A stretch of DNA of 64,000 nt from Enterococcus silesiacus (GTDB taxonomy: Bacteria > Bacillota > Bacilli > Lactobacillales > Enterococcaceae), in NCBI GenBank assembly GCA_001465115.1, contig CP013614.1, positions 744,001-808,000 on the forward strand. The letters run 5' to 3'. The notes beneath the pieces are model-generated. The model ran no database searches and had not been told where the DNA came from. It saw nothing but the letters and a program-made list of their open reading frames with translations. Each line of letters opens with the position of its first letter. The stretch's first letter is position 1. Shown piece by piece: positions 51,005 to 59,998 of the stretch. The translations under genes and the position numbers were made by a program.

Positions 51005-53155
51005 ATGGAGCACAAGCAACTGACTGAATTATTGGAGCAAATGACATTAGATGAAAAAGTAGGACAACTCTTGCAATTAGCAGCAGAGTTTTATTCTGAA
51101 AAAGCAGAGGAAAAAACCGGGCCCATGACCAATCTTGGTTTAACCCAGGATGACATCAACAATGCAGGAACAACACTGGGTATTTCAGGGGCAAAAGAAG
51201 CGATTCGGGTACAAAAAGCCTATATGGAAAACAATCGATTAGGAATTCCAATGATTCTAATGGCTGATATCATTCATGGCTTCCGTACAATTTTTCCAAT
51301 CCCACTTGGTTTAGGCAGCTCATGGGATTTAGATGCAGCTAAAAAAGTTGCGGAAATTTCAGCGAAAGAAGCAGCAGTATCTGGTTTGCATGTAACATTT
51401 TCCCCGATGGTTGACTTGGTTCGTGATCCTCGTTGGGGACGTGTTATGGAATCCACAGGTGAAGATCCTTTTTTAAATAGTCGTTTTGCGGAAGCGTTTG
51501 TTAAGGGCTATCAAGGAGAAGATTTAAAAAATGATTTCTTTCGTGTCGCTGCCTGTGTCAAACATTTTGCGGCATATGGTGCTGCTATTGGGGGGCGGGA
51601 TTACAACACTGTAAATATGTCTGAAAGACAACTAAGGGATAGTTACTTACCAGGTTATCAAGCGGCTCTTGATGCAGGAGCTAAATTAGTCATGACGTCC
51701 TTTAATATAGTTGACGGAGTGCCGGCAACAGGAAATAAATGGCTGTTTAGGGATGTATTACGAAAAGAGTTTGGCTTTGACGGCGTTGTCATTTCCGATT
51801 GGGGAGCTGTGATCGAGCTGATTCCTCATGGCGTGGCGCAAGACAAAAAACAAGCAGCGGAACTTGCGATTGAAGCAGGTGTGGATATCGAGATGATGAC
51901 GACCTGCTATACAGAAAATTTAAAAGAACTGATAAAAGAAAATAGTGTGGACGAAGCTTTATTGGATGAAGCTGTTTTACGTATCTTGACATTGAAAAAT
52001 GACCTAGGACTGTTTGAAAATCCTCATCGGGGAGCAAATGTTGCGTTAGAAGAGGAAGTTGTCTTATCCAAAGAACATCGTGCAGCAGCTAGAGAAGTTG
52101 CTAGAAGGTCGATTGTTTTGTTAAAAAATGAAAATAGTTTACCGTTATCTACACAAGAGACCGTAGCTATTGTGGGACCAGCGGCAGCATCAAATGATGT
52201 TTTAGGTGTTTGGTCTTGGCAAGGGAAAAAAGCAGAAGCAGTTTCTTTGGCACAAGGTGTAGCTCAGCTTGGCGCAGACTATGTGATTGGAAAAGAAGCT
52301 TTTGATTATTTTGAACCAACTCAAGCAGCGATTGATGAAGCAGTTTCTCTTGCCAAAAAAGCCGATAAAGTCGTCTTAGCTCTTGGGGAAGAAGATTGGA
52401 TGAGTGGTGAAGCCTCAAGTCGTAGTGATATTCGCTTGCCTCAGGCGCAATTGGATCTATTCAAAACAATACAAGCAATAAATGAGAATGTCATTGTGAC
52501 CCTTTATAATGGTCGACCACTTGATCTTCAAGGGATTGATTCTGCAAAAGCAATCGTAGAAGCTTGGTTTCCAGGGACAGAAGGCGGTGCTGCTTTAGCT
52601 GATATTTTATATGGTAAATACAATCCTAGTGGGCGTTTAAGCATGTCATTTCCTGAAACTGTAGGACAAGTTCCAGTCTATTACAATTATGATAATACAG
52701 GGAGACCCTATAAACCTGGTTCACAGGAGAAATACGAGACAAAATATTTGGATGTTTCCAATTTTGCAAAATATCCCTTTGGTTTTGGCTTAAGCTACAG
52801 CACGTTTGTTTATTCTGATTTGCATCTAAATACGACGGAGTTAATCCCAGGTGAAGCCATTACAGCAACCATTACTATTGAAAATCAGTCAGATATTGTT
52901 GGTGAAGAAACGGTTCAATTGTATATTCGAGATCAAATCGGTCAAGTTGTCCGCCCGGTGAAAGAATTAAAAGGGTTTGAAAAGGTAATGATTCCCGCAC
53001 ATGATAAAAGGACAGTAGAATTTACAATCACTGAGCAACTGTTACGTTATGTCCATAGCGATCAAAATAATACCAGTGATCCAGGATTATTTGATGTAAT
53101 GATCGGTTCAAGCAGTAAGGACGTATTAACACAAACGTTCAAATTATTAAAGTAG
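51005..53155 (+). CDS. GH3 beta-glucosidase
   Basis: 716 residues without signal peptide, so intracellular. N-terminal GH3 barrel with MADIIHGFRTIFPIPLG, GRDYNTVNMSERQLRD and the nucleophile Asp265 in VVISDWGAV. Then the alpha/beta sandwich (ALGEEDWMSGEASSRSD; LYNGRPLDLQ) and a fibronectin-like C-terminal domain (EETVQLYIRDQIGQVVRPVKELKGF, cited in parts by position 636-660). It would release glucose from imported beta-glucosides. Next to a GH94-like phosphorylase, a preference for beta-1,2-linked sophorose is likely, as reported for the Listeria neighbour. Ribosome site aaaggtg. Confidence 0.94.
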   Translation: MEHKQLTELLEQMTLDEKVGQLLQLAAEFYSEKAEEKTGPMTNLGLTQDDINNAGTTLGISGAKEAIRVQKAYMENNRLGIPMILMADIIHGFRTIFPIPLGLGSSWDLDAAKKVAEISAKEAAVSGLHVTFSPMVDLVRDPRWGRVMESTGEDPFLNSRFAEAFVKGYQGEDLKNDFFRVAACVKHFAAYGAAIGGRDYNTVNMSERQLRDSYLPGYQAALDAGAKLVMTSFNIVDGVPATGNKWLFRDVLRKEFGFDGVVISDWGAVIELIPHGVAQDKKQAAELAIEAGVDIEMMTTCYTENLKELIKENSVDEALLDEAVLRILTLKNDLGLFENPHRGANVALEEEVVLSKEHRAAAREVARRSIVLLKNENSLPLSTQETVAIVGPAAASNDVLGVWSWQGKKAEAVSLAQGVAQLGADYVIGKEAFDYFEPTQAAIDEAVSLAKKADKVVLALGEEDWMSGEASSRSDIRLPQAQLDLFKTIQAINENVIVTLYNGRPLDLQGIDSAKAIVEAWFPGTEGGAALADILYGKYNPSGRLSMSFPETVGQVPVYYNYDNTGRPYKPGSQEKYETKYLDVSNFAKYPFGFGLSYSTFVYSDLHLNTTELIPGEAITATITIENQSDIVGEETVQLYIRDQIGQVVRPVKELKGFEKVMIPAHDKRTVEFTITEQLLRYVHSDQNNTSDPGLFDVMIGSSSKDVLTQTFKLLK

Positions 53156-53169
53156 ATAGGAAGAGAGCT

Positions 53170-56100
53170 ATGACGCATAAAAAACAACGATTTGAGCATA
53201 ATGGAACAACGGTCTCCTTCTTAGAAAATGGTGATCTTTTTGAAATTCTGCATGAAAATATCATGATCAACCAATTAAATGGCAATGCGTTAGATGGTAG
53301 TTTAAATCAACTGTATTTAAGAGTTTATGATGAAAAAGGGATACAGTCAGTGCCGATGATTGGCTCTAATGCGGCCAGTCAACTCTATGTCGGCAAAGAG
53401 CAGCTATCTTGGCTAGGAAATTTTTTAGCTGTAACATATCAGGTTGATTTTCAAGTAGCCGAATCAGGCATTTGGTTTTGGCAAGTGAGATTAACGGGAA
53501 CTGGACAAAAAGTCGATGTCGTCTATGGCCAAGATATCGGCAATGCAACAAAAGGTGCGGTTCGTTCAAATGAAGCCTACATGTCGCAATATGTGGATCA
53601 CCATGTTACAAAAGAAAATGATAGTATTGTCATTTCATCTAGACAAAACCAACCACAAGACGGGAATTTCCCCGTTGTTGAGCAGGGCAGTTTGAATCCA
53701 ATCGTCGGCTTTTCGACAGATGGGTATCAATTTTTTGGACGTGACTATAAGGAAACCAACCAAGCAATGGCCTTGAGTCAAGCCTTTTTAGCAAATGAAG
53801 TTTACCAATATGAGTTTGCTTATATTGCTTTGCAAACAGAACAATACAATGTAACAGAACAAGAAACAACAATTGTCTTTTATGGTGCTCCTCTAAAGAA
53901 TCAAGAAACGGTGATTAAGCAACCTATAGTTTCAAGAGAAGAGATTCAAAAAAGTTATGACTCATTAAAAATAGCAACGCTTGACGGGCAAGGCGCGACC
54001 GTAGAAAAAAAAGTAGGCGCACCACTGACAGGAAAAACATTTACTGAAGAAGAACTGAATGAGCTGTTTCCGCATCAAGAGTTAGTTGAACGAATCAATG
54101 GTAATCTTGCTTCATTTTTTACCGAAGATTATCACCATGTTGTTTTGAAAGAAAAGGAAACAGCGATGGAAAGAGCGCATGGACATATTCTTTTAAGTGG
54201 AACGGAATTAAGCGTGGAACAACCTATAATGAGTACAACGGTTTACATGTATGGTTTATTCAATTCTCAAATCGTTTTGGGTAATACGTCGATGAATAAA
54301 TTAATGAGCAATAGCCGTAATTCTTTAAATATCATGAAGCAATCAGGGCAAAGAATCTATATCAGAGACGGTGAGAAGTGGCGTATACTAACGATGCCAT
54401 CTGCATTTGAGATGGGATTGAACAACGCGACATGGCATTATAAATTAGAGGATGATATAATCACAGTGAGAACGTTTACTGTATGTGAGACAAGAGAAGT
54501 TCGCACAGAAGTGATGAGTCTGAAAGGAATAAAGCGTACGTTTGCTGTAACGAATCAGTTGGTGATGAATGACGATGAGGAAGAACCTGCATATGAAATA
54601 GTAAAAACAAGTCAACTAGTTACGGTGAAAGCTTCAGCAAACTCAGTGATTCATGAAGAGTATCCAGATTTAACATATTATATTTCATTGGATCAACCAT
54701 TTGAATTGACGGACGAACGATTGTTTTTATCTGGTCAGTCTGAAGAGGTTCTGACGACTTTTGTCATTGAAGCGTGTCAAGGTTTTTCAATGCGGATTCA
54801 AGGCAGTTTAACAGGCTCCACATTTCAAACAATAAAGACAACACCAGAACAGGAAAATTCTCAGTATCTGACCTTTATTAATGGATTATTGAATAATTTT
54901 CAATTAAAACATGAAACAGAAGCCGTAGAATCAATGAATGTTTTATCTCGATGGTATACACATAATATGCTTGTGCACTATCTTTCTCCTCATGGGTTGG
55001 AACAATATGGCGGTGCTGCTTGGGGAACTAGAGATGTTTCTCAAGGACCTACAGAGTATTTTTTTGCTGTCAATCGACCAGAAGTGGTAGGATCAATCAT
55101 CAAAAATGTTTATGCTAATCAATTTGCAGATGATGGAAATTGGCCGCAGTGGTTTATGTTCGATCGCTATGAAAAGCAAAAAGCTGATGAAAGCCATGGC
55201 GATATCATCGTCTGGCCGATGAAAATCGTAGCTGATTATTTGGCTAAAACAAAAGATTTTGAGATTTTAAATCAAAAAATCCCGTACACTGATCGCACAA
55301 CCTTTACAAAAACGACTGAAGCATATGCTTTACTCGATCATGTGAAAAAAGAAATTCAATTCACTGAAGATCATTTCTTACAAGGAACCTATCTATCATG
55401 TTACAGCGATGGGGATTGGGATGATACGCTGCAGCCATATGATAATAAATTGAAAAAATACATGGCAAGCAGTTGGACTGTTGCCTTGACCTATCAAGTA
55501 GTAGAAAAATTATCTCGTTTACTAGTAGAGATCGATAGTAACTATGGTAAGCATTTACACGAATTAGCGACAAATATTAAAGCTGATTTTGAAAAATATA
55601 TGTTATCGACTGAAACGATCCCGGGCTTTGTTTATATGGAAGATCCAGATCATGTTGAATTGATGATCCATCCAAGCGATCAAAAAACTGGCATCCAGTA
55701 TCGGTTATTGCCAATGACTCGCAGTATGATTGCTGAATTGTTAACTGTTGAACAAGCTGAACACCATTATGGTATTATAAAAGAGTATTTACAATTTCCA
55801 GATGGCGTACGTTTGATGAATCAACCGGCAACTTATCGCGGCGGTGTAAGTACAAACTTCAAACGAGCAGAGCAAGCAGCAAATTTTGGTCGGGAAATCG
55901 GTTTACAGTATGTACATGCCCACATTCGTTATGTCGAGGCAATGGCTAAGTTAGGGCATGTTGATGAAACATGGCAAGCATTAAACATCATCAATCCGAT
56001 TCAAATCAAAATTCATGTGAAAAATGCCGAAATACGCCAAGCTAATGCTTACTTTAGTAGCTCTGACGGCGATTTTAAGACTAGATATGAGGCACAAGAT

Positions 56101-56475
56101 CATTTCAATCAACTAAAAGCTGGCCATGTCGGTGTTAAAGGTGGTTGGCGGATTTATTCCAGCGGACCAGGTATTTATATGAATCAACTATTGTCGAATG
56201 TTTTAGGAATCAGAGAAGATAAAGAGCAACTGGTTCTCGATCCAATATTGCCAATTGAACTAGACGGTTTAGAAATGATTTATCAATTAGCAGGTAAAGC
56301 GGTAAACATTATTTTCCATCTGGGTAGCCAAAAAGGAACTATTTTGGTAAACGGACAGGAACTAGCAACAATAAGGGAACCCAATCCATATCGTCAAGGT
56401 GGCTTAGTTGTTTCGATCGCTGAATTAAAAACATATTTACATCAAAAGGAAAATCAACTAGATATTTATTGTTAG
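53170..56475 (+). CDS. GH94-like phosphorylase, probable 1,2-beta-oligoglucan phosphorylase
   Basis: 1101 residues, no signal peptide. An N-terminal beta-sandwich (about 1-330), linker, and a C-terminal (alpha/alpha)6 barrel (about 590-1000) containing YGGAAWGTRDVSQGPTEYF and DDGNWPQWFMFDRYE (residues 654-668), which holds the probable catalytic acid; then SDGDWDDTLQPY and a C-terminal jelly roll. Length and gene order (binding protein, two permeases, GH3, this gene) match the 1,2-beta-oligoglucan phosphorylase locus of Listeria innocua, rather than the ~800-residue cellobiose phosphorylases. It would use phosphate to give glucose 1-phosphate and a shortened chain. Fourteen bases after the GH3 gene. 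Confidence 0.82.
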   Translation: MTHKKQRFEHNGTTVSFLENGDLFEILHENIMINQLNGNALDGSLNQLYLRVYDEKGIQSVPMIGSNAASQLYVGKEQLSWLGNFLAVTYQVDFQVAESGIWFWQVRLTGTGQKVDVVYGQDIGNATKGAVRSNEAYMSQYVDHHVTKENDSIVISSRQNQPQDGNFPVVEQGSLNPIVGFSTDGYQFFGRDYKETNQAMALSQAFLANEVYQYEFAYIALQTEQYNVTEQETTIVFYGAPLKNQETVIKQPIVSREEIQKSYDSLKIATLDGQGATVEKKVGAPLTGKTFTEEELNELFPHQELVERINGNLASFFTEDYHHVVLKEKETAMERAHGHILLSGTELSVEQPIMSTTVYMYGLFNSQIVLGNTSMNKLMSNSRNSLNIMKQSGQRIYIRDGEKWRILTMPSAFEMGLNNATWHYKLEDDIITVRTFTVCETREVRTEVMSLKGIKRTFAVTNQLVMNDDEEEPAYEIVKTSQLVTVKASANSVIHEEYPDLTYYISLDQPFELTDERLFLSGQSEEVLTTFVIEACQGFSMRIQGSLTGSTFQTIKTTPEQENSQYLTFINGLLNNFQLKHETEAVESMNVLSRWYTHNMLVHYLSPHGLEQYGGAAWGTRDVSQGPTEYFFAVNRPEVVGSIIKNVYANQFADDGNWPQWFMFDRYEKQKADESHGDIIVWPMKIVADYLAKTKDFEILNQKIPYTDRTTFTKTTEAYALLDHVKKEIQFTEDHFLQGTYLSCYSDGDWDDTLQPYDNKLKKYMASSWTVALTYQVVEKLSRLLVEIDSNYGKHLHELATNIKADFEKYMLSTETIPGFVYMEDPDHVELMIHPSDQKTGIQYRLLPMTRSMIAELLTVEQAEHHYGIIKEYLQFPDGVRLMNQPATYRGGVSTNFKRAEQAANFGREIGLQYVHAHIRYVEAMAKLGHVDETWQALNIINPIQIKIHVKNAEIRQANAYFSSSDGDFKTRYEAQDHFNQLKAGHVGVKGGWRIYSSGPGIYMNQLLSNVLGIREDKEQLVLDPILPIELDGLEMIYQLAGKAVNIIFHLGSQKGTILVNGQELATIREPNPYRQGGLVVSIAELKTYLHQKENQLDIYC

Positions 56476-56488
56476 GAGATGAGCGTAC

Positions 56489-57457
56489 ATGGTAGGAATC
56501 AAGGAAATTGCAAAAAAAGCAGGGGTGTCAATTTCAACTGTTTCTTATGCGTTAAATGGTAGTCCAAAAGTCACTGAAGCAACTAGAGCAAGAATCCAAG
56601 CGATTGCAGAGGAATTGGACTATGTTCCTAACATGGCCGCTCGTACGCTGAAAAGGCAGCAAACGAATATTATTGGTGTGTACCTCGCTGATTATGGCGG
56701 TAGTTTTTATGGTGAATTGCTTGATGGCATCAAAAAAGGTTTGGAAGCTCATAATTTTGAAATGATTGTCTGTAGCGGGAATAAATCGCATTTATTTATT
56801 CCAGAACGGATGATTGATGGCGCGATTGTATTGGATTGGACGTTTAAAAACAAAGAAATCGAGCAATTTGCTGATCGCGGACATTTTCTTGTGATTTTAG
56901 ACCGTGTGATCACTCACAAAAATGTTCGTAAGGTCTTACTGGATAATAAAGGCGGTGCTACTTTAGCAATTGAAAAAGCTGTAGCTAACCAAACAAAAAA
57001 GATGTTTATCGTTTCAGGCCCCAAAAAAAGTTATGACGGGCAAGAACGTTTAGAGGCAAGTATCAAAGAATTAGCACGCTTCGGTGTTGATTATGAAGTT
57101 ATCTCAGGAGACTTTACAGCACCGTCAGGCTATCGAGCGGCTAAAGAAATCATGGGGAAACAGCCAACATTACCAGTCGATATTTTTGCATTGAATGATG
57201 AAATGGCGATCGGTATCTACAAATATGCTAAAGAAACGAATTACAAAATAGGTCGAGATATTCGTTTGATTGGTTTCGACAATATTGATATTAGCGCTTT
57301 TGTACAACCGAGATTGGCCACGATTTCTTATTCTAAACACCGCTGGGGTATGTTGGCTGCTGAAAAAATCATTCAATTGATTGCTGGCGAAAAAACAGAA
57401 GATGAACATATTTATACAAGCTTTATCGATGGTGATTCTTTTTCTGAAAGGACTTAA
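56489..57457 (+). CDS. LacI-family repressor of the sugar operon
   Basis: 322 residues. N-terminal LacI helix-turn-helix: MVGIKEIAKKAGVSISTVSY then ALNGSPKVTEATRARI, hinge helix MAARTLKRQ, and a periplasmic-binding-like sugar domain. Thirteen bases after the phosphorylase gene, ribosome site ggagatg. The GAAACGTTTC-type palindromes before the operon and before the GH3 gene are its probable operators (inference). Inducer probably a sophoro-oligosaccharide. Confidence 0.93.
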   Translation: MVGIKEIAKKAGVSISTVSYALNGSPKVTEATRARIQAIAEELDYVPNMAARTLKRQQTNIIGVYLADYGGSFYGELLDGIKKGLEAHNFEMIVCSGNKSHLFIPERMIDGAIVLDWTFKNKEIEQFADRGHFLVILDRVITHKNVRKVLLDNKGGATLAIEKAVANQTKKMFIVSGPKKSYDGQERLEASIKELARFGVDYEVISGDFTAPSGYRAAKEIMGKQPTLPVDIFALNDEMAIGIYKYAKETNYKIGRDIRLIGFDNIDISAFVQPRLATISYSKHRWGMLAAEKIIQLIAGEKTEDEHIYTSFIDGDSFSERT

Positions 57458-57462
57458 TAAAA

Positions 57463-58212
57463 ATGACGATTGCTCGTATGAATTTCCGCTCACATTCATT
57501 GGATAAAGCGACTAGTATAACGATTTATTTACCTGAAAATATGACACGTCATTCTCCCGTGATCTATTTGTTGCATGGTTATTCAGATGATTGCAATACA
57601 TGGCTAGATAGAACATCTTTAGCACGCTTTGCTGAGGACTATCCCTTTGTGATCATAATGCCTCAAGTGGAGCTCAGCTACTATACAGATATGGTGTCGG
57701 GCTCCGATTATTGGGAGTATTTAACACAAGAGTTACCTAAGAAGATTCATGAATGGTTTGGATTAGCGTCACCGGCAAATAACACGTTTGTTGCAGGCAT
57801 ATCAATGGGTGGTTACGGTGCTTTTAAATGGGGAATGTCTTTTCCAGAGCAAGTAAGAGCAGTGGCTTCGTTGTCTGGTGCGCTAGATGTTTTGTCTTTA
57901 TGGAAGCGGGATGCGAGCAGAAATAAGGTCTTTGGCCTTGCTTTTGGAAATAAGGTACGGTTATCAAAAAGTTCTGATAATCTTTTTCAATTATTTTCTA
58001 CACAATTGGGGGAAGCGTCAGCGCCGTATTTTCTACAAATTTGTGGAACAGAGGATTTTCTTTATCAGGACAACCAGACTTTTCGAAGCAAAGCAGCACA
58101 GACGCTTGCGCACTATTCTTATGAAGAACATGCAGGTGGTCATACTTGGGACTTTTGGAACCAAGTAATACAACGCGTTCTCGCTTATTTTTCAGCATTA
58201 AATCAAGCATAG
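57463..58212 (+). CDS. Esterase of the esterase-D/acetyl-xylan-esterase type
   Basis: 249 residues, alpha/beta hydrolase. IYLLHGYSDDCNTWLDR carries the oxyanion motif, Ser114 in FVAGISMGGYGAFKWG is the nucleophile, and His in AGGHTWDFW completes the triad. No signal peptide. It starts 5 bases after the LacI stop and closes the operon. It may remove acetyl, succinyl or similar groups from the imported glucans; beta-1,2-glucans are often substituted, which would explain its presence (inference). Confidence 0.88.
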   Translation: MTIARMNFRSHSLDKATSITIYLPENMTRHSPVIYLLHGYSDDCNTWLDRTSLARFAEDYPFVIIMPQVELSYYTDMVSGSDYWEYLTQELPKKIHEWFGLASPANNTFVAGISMGGYGAFKWGMSFPEQVRAVASLSGALDVLSLWKRDASRNKVFGLAFGNKVRLSKSSDNLFQLFSTQLGEASAPYFLQICGTEDFLYQDNQTFRSKAAQTLAHYSYEEHAGGHTWDFWNQVIQRVLAYFSALNQA

Positions 58213-58257
58213 ATCTACAGCAGAAAAAATCGAATGTCATTGTATCGTGTCACACAA

Positions 58258-58297
58258 GAGTCTTTAGCTAAGTAATTTATTTAGTTAAAGGCTTTTT
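58258..58297 (+). terminator. Sugar operon terminator
   Basis: AGTCTTTAGCTAA (58259-58271) pairs with TTAGTTAAAGGCT (58281-58293) with two wobbles, followed by TTTTT. Confidence 0.75.
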
Positions 58298-58371
58298 TAT
58301 GTGTATATAACAAATCATATCCTATTATTGTATGATAGATGTTTTTTAAATAGTTGTAAAATAAAGTATTT

Positions 58372-58383
58372 TAGTTTAAACTA
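58372..58383 (+). promoter_or_regulatory. Operator-like palindrome TAGTTTAAACTA
   Basis: Perfect 12-bp palindrome 21 bases before the MarR start; fits an autoregulatory MarR site. Confidence 0.45.
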
Positions 58384-58404
58384 TTAAAAAAAGGGGTGAT
58401 GAGA

Positions 58405-58833
58405 ATGATATCGAATCGAGACGGTTTAGCAGAAAAAGTTTATTTGCTTGGTATGCAGCAACAAAAATATGTAGTAGTGAGATTAAAGATGTTACAATTA
58501 AACAGTTTACAAGCCCGCAGTCTTAGTTATATTTTTCTTCATCCAGGAACTATTCAACGAGAAATAGCAGATTATTTGGGTAAAAAACAGGCAACAGTCA
58601 CAAATGTTTTAAAGGGTTTGGAAGAACGAAAACTTGTTTATCGTGAAATACCTAAAGACAACGAGCGACAGAAAAATATCTTTCTGACTGCTGAAGGTGA
58701 GCAGTTGGTTGCTCAAGTAAATTTGATTTTTGAACAGTTAGATCAGAAAGTTCGTAATGGTTTGACCAAAGAAGAACAAGAACAACTGGAAATCAATCTA
58801 ACTAAAGCCCAAAAGAACTTTGAAGCGAATTAG
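58405..58833 (+). CDS. MarR-family transcriptional regulator
   Basis: 142 residues. Winged helix with LSYIFLHPGTIQREIADYLG then KKQATVTNVLKGLEERKLV, and the wing REIPKDNERQKNIFLTAEGEQ. I start at the ATG at 58405, 8 bases after aaagggg; earlier GTG and ATG codons are too close to it. A palindrome upstream suggests autoregulation. The CorA gene 69 bases downstream may share its transcript. No ligand can be named. Confidence 0.9.
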   Translation: MISNRDGLAEKVYLLGMQQQKYVVVRLKMLQLNSLQARSLSYIFLHPGTIQREIADYLGKKQATVTNVLKGLEERKLVYREIPKDNERQKNIFLTAEGEQLVAQVNLIFEQLDQKVRNGLTKEEQEQLEINLTKAQKNFEAN

Positions 58834-58902
58834 GAAGATTTTTTTGTCGTAGAGGAACTGGCTGAGGCCTTTTAGGAAAGTTTAAAATTAGGAGGTTTTC
58901 AT

Positions 58903-59808
58903 ATGATGATGGAAAAGAAATTTGGTACTGGTGAAAATGTTTGGATCAACATTGATTCTGATCAGATTGCAACTGACTCGGATTTATATAAACAATATGG
59001 TATTGATAGTGAGATCATCTCTTATGCATTAGATAAAAATGAACGTGCTCGTATTGAATATGATAATGAGCTTGATGCGTTTATTTTGATTTACAACGTC
59101 CCACAAAATAAAAAGAGCAACAATCACTATGAAGCGGTACCAATGACATTTCTAATTAAAAATAAACAATTATTGACAATAACGAATAATGAGAATGCCT
59201 ATATCATTCAATATATGGAAAAATATTTACAAAACAATTCAGAAATTTCCGTTTTTAAGTTCTTATTTTCCAGCTTATTCTTGATTACAGATAAATTTTT
59301 CCCAGTGATAGAAGAGATGAATCGTGAGCGAAATCATATTAATAATATGTTGAAAGAAAAAACAACTAAGAAGAACTTGCTGGCGTTATCAGATGTAGAA
59401 ACAGGCGTTGCTTATTTTATATCTGCGACAAAACAAAATGCTGTTTTATTAGAACAGATCAAAACCAATGCAATTTACCAATCATTGAATGAAGTTGAAA
59501 AAGAACAGTGGGAAGATACACTGATTGAGGCAAGACAATTAGTTGAAATGGCGCAATTAACGGCACAAGTTTTGCAGCAATTATCTGGTACGTATAATAA
59601 TATTTTAAATAATAATTTGAATGATACGATGAAAATTTTGACCGTTCTTTCTATTTTATTAACCATTCCAACGATTGTAACTGGTTTTTTTGGGATGAAT
59701 ATGCCGTTACCATTGGAACATAATATTTTAGGTTGGGTGATTGCGATCGGTATTAGTTTGATTGGCTGGTTTGGCTTATCCTTTATTTTACGTCTGATTT
59801 TAAAATGA
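58903..59808 (+). CDS. CorA-family Mg2+/divalent cation channel
   Basis: 301 residues. A large cytoplasmic N-terminal domain (about 1-235) with a long stalk helix, then two membrane helices with the signature YGMN-type motif, here FFGMNMPLPLE, in the short loop between them. Homopentameric channel for Mg2+ or Co2+/Ni2+. Ribosome site taggagg. A terminator follows. Confidence 0.92.
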   Translation: MMMEKKFGTGENVWINIDSDQIATDSDLYKQYGIDSEIISYALDKNERARIEYDNELDAFILIYNVPQNKKSNNHYEAVPMTFLIKNKQLLTITNNENAYIIQYMEKYLQNNSEISVFKFLFSSLFLITDKFFPVIEEMNRERNHINNMLKEKTTKKNLLALSDVETGVAYFISATKQNAVLLEQIKTNAIYQSLNEVEKEQWEDTLIEARQLVEMAQLTAQVLQQLSGTYNNILNNNLNDTMKILTVLSILLTIPTIVTGFFGMNMPLPLEHNILGWVIAIGISLIGWFGLSFILRLILK

Positions 59809-59825
59809 TAAAATGTCGAATGACT

Positions 59826-59862
59826 AAACAGTATGGGAATTATTTCCTGATACTGTTTTTTT
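59826..59862 (+). terminator. CorA gene terminator
   Basis: AACAGTAT (59827-59834) pairs with ATACTGTT (59850-59857) around an inner GGAA/TTCC hairpin; seven T follow. Confidence 0.75.
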
Positions 59863-59934
59863 ATTTTTCTGTCTTAATGCATAAAATAACGATCTTGCTA
59901 ACGATGTCCACATTAATGTGGAAATAGAAGATGA

Positions 59935-59963
59935 TTTACTATCTATTAAACTATTCGTATACT
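59935..59963 (+). promoter_or_regulatory. PTS operon promoter
   Basis: TTTACT (59935-59940), 17-bp spacer, TATACT (59958-59963). Confidence 0.65.
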
Positions 59964-59970
59964 CTAATTA

Positions 59971-59986
59971 TGGAAAGCGCTTTCCG
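59971..59986 (+). promoter_or_regulatory. CcpA-binding cre site
   Basis: TGGAAAGCGCTTTCCG: a perfect GGAAAGCGCTTTCC palindrome matching the cre consensus, lying at the predicted start point and just before the ribosome site. It predicts strong glucose repression of the PTS operon. Confidence 0.85.
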
Positions 59987-59998
59987 GAGGTGTGATAA

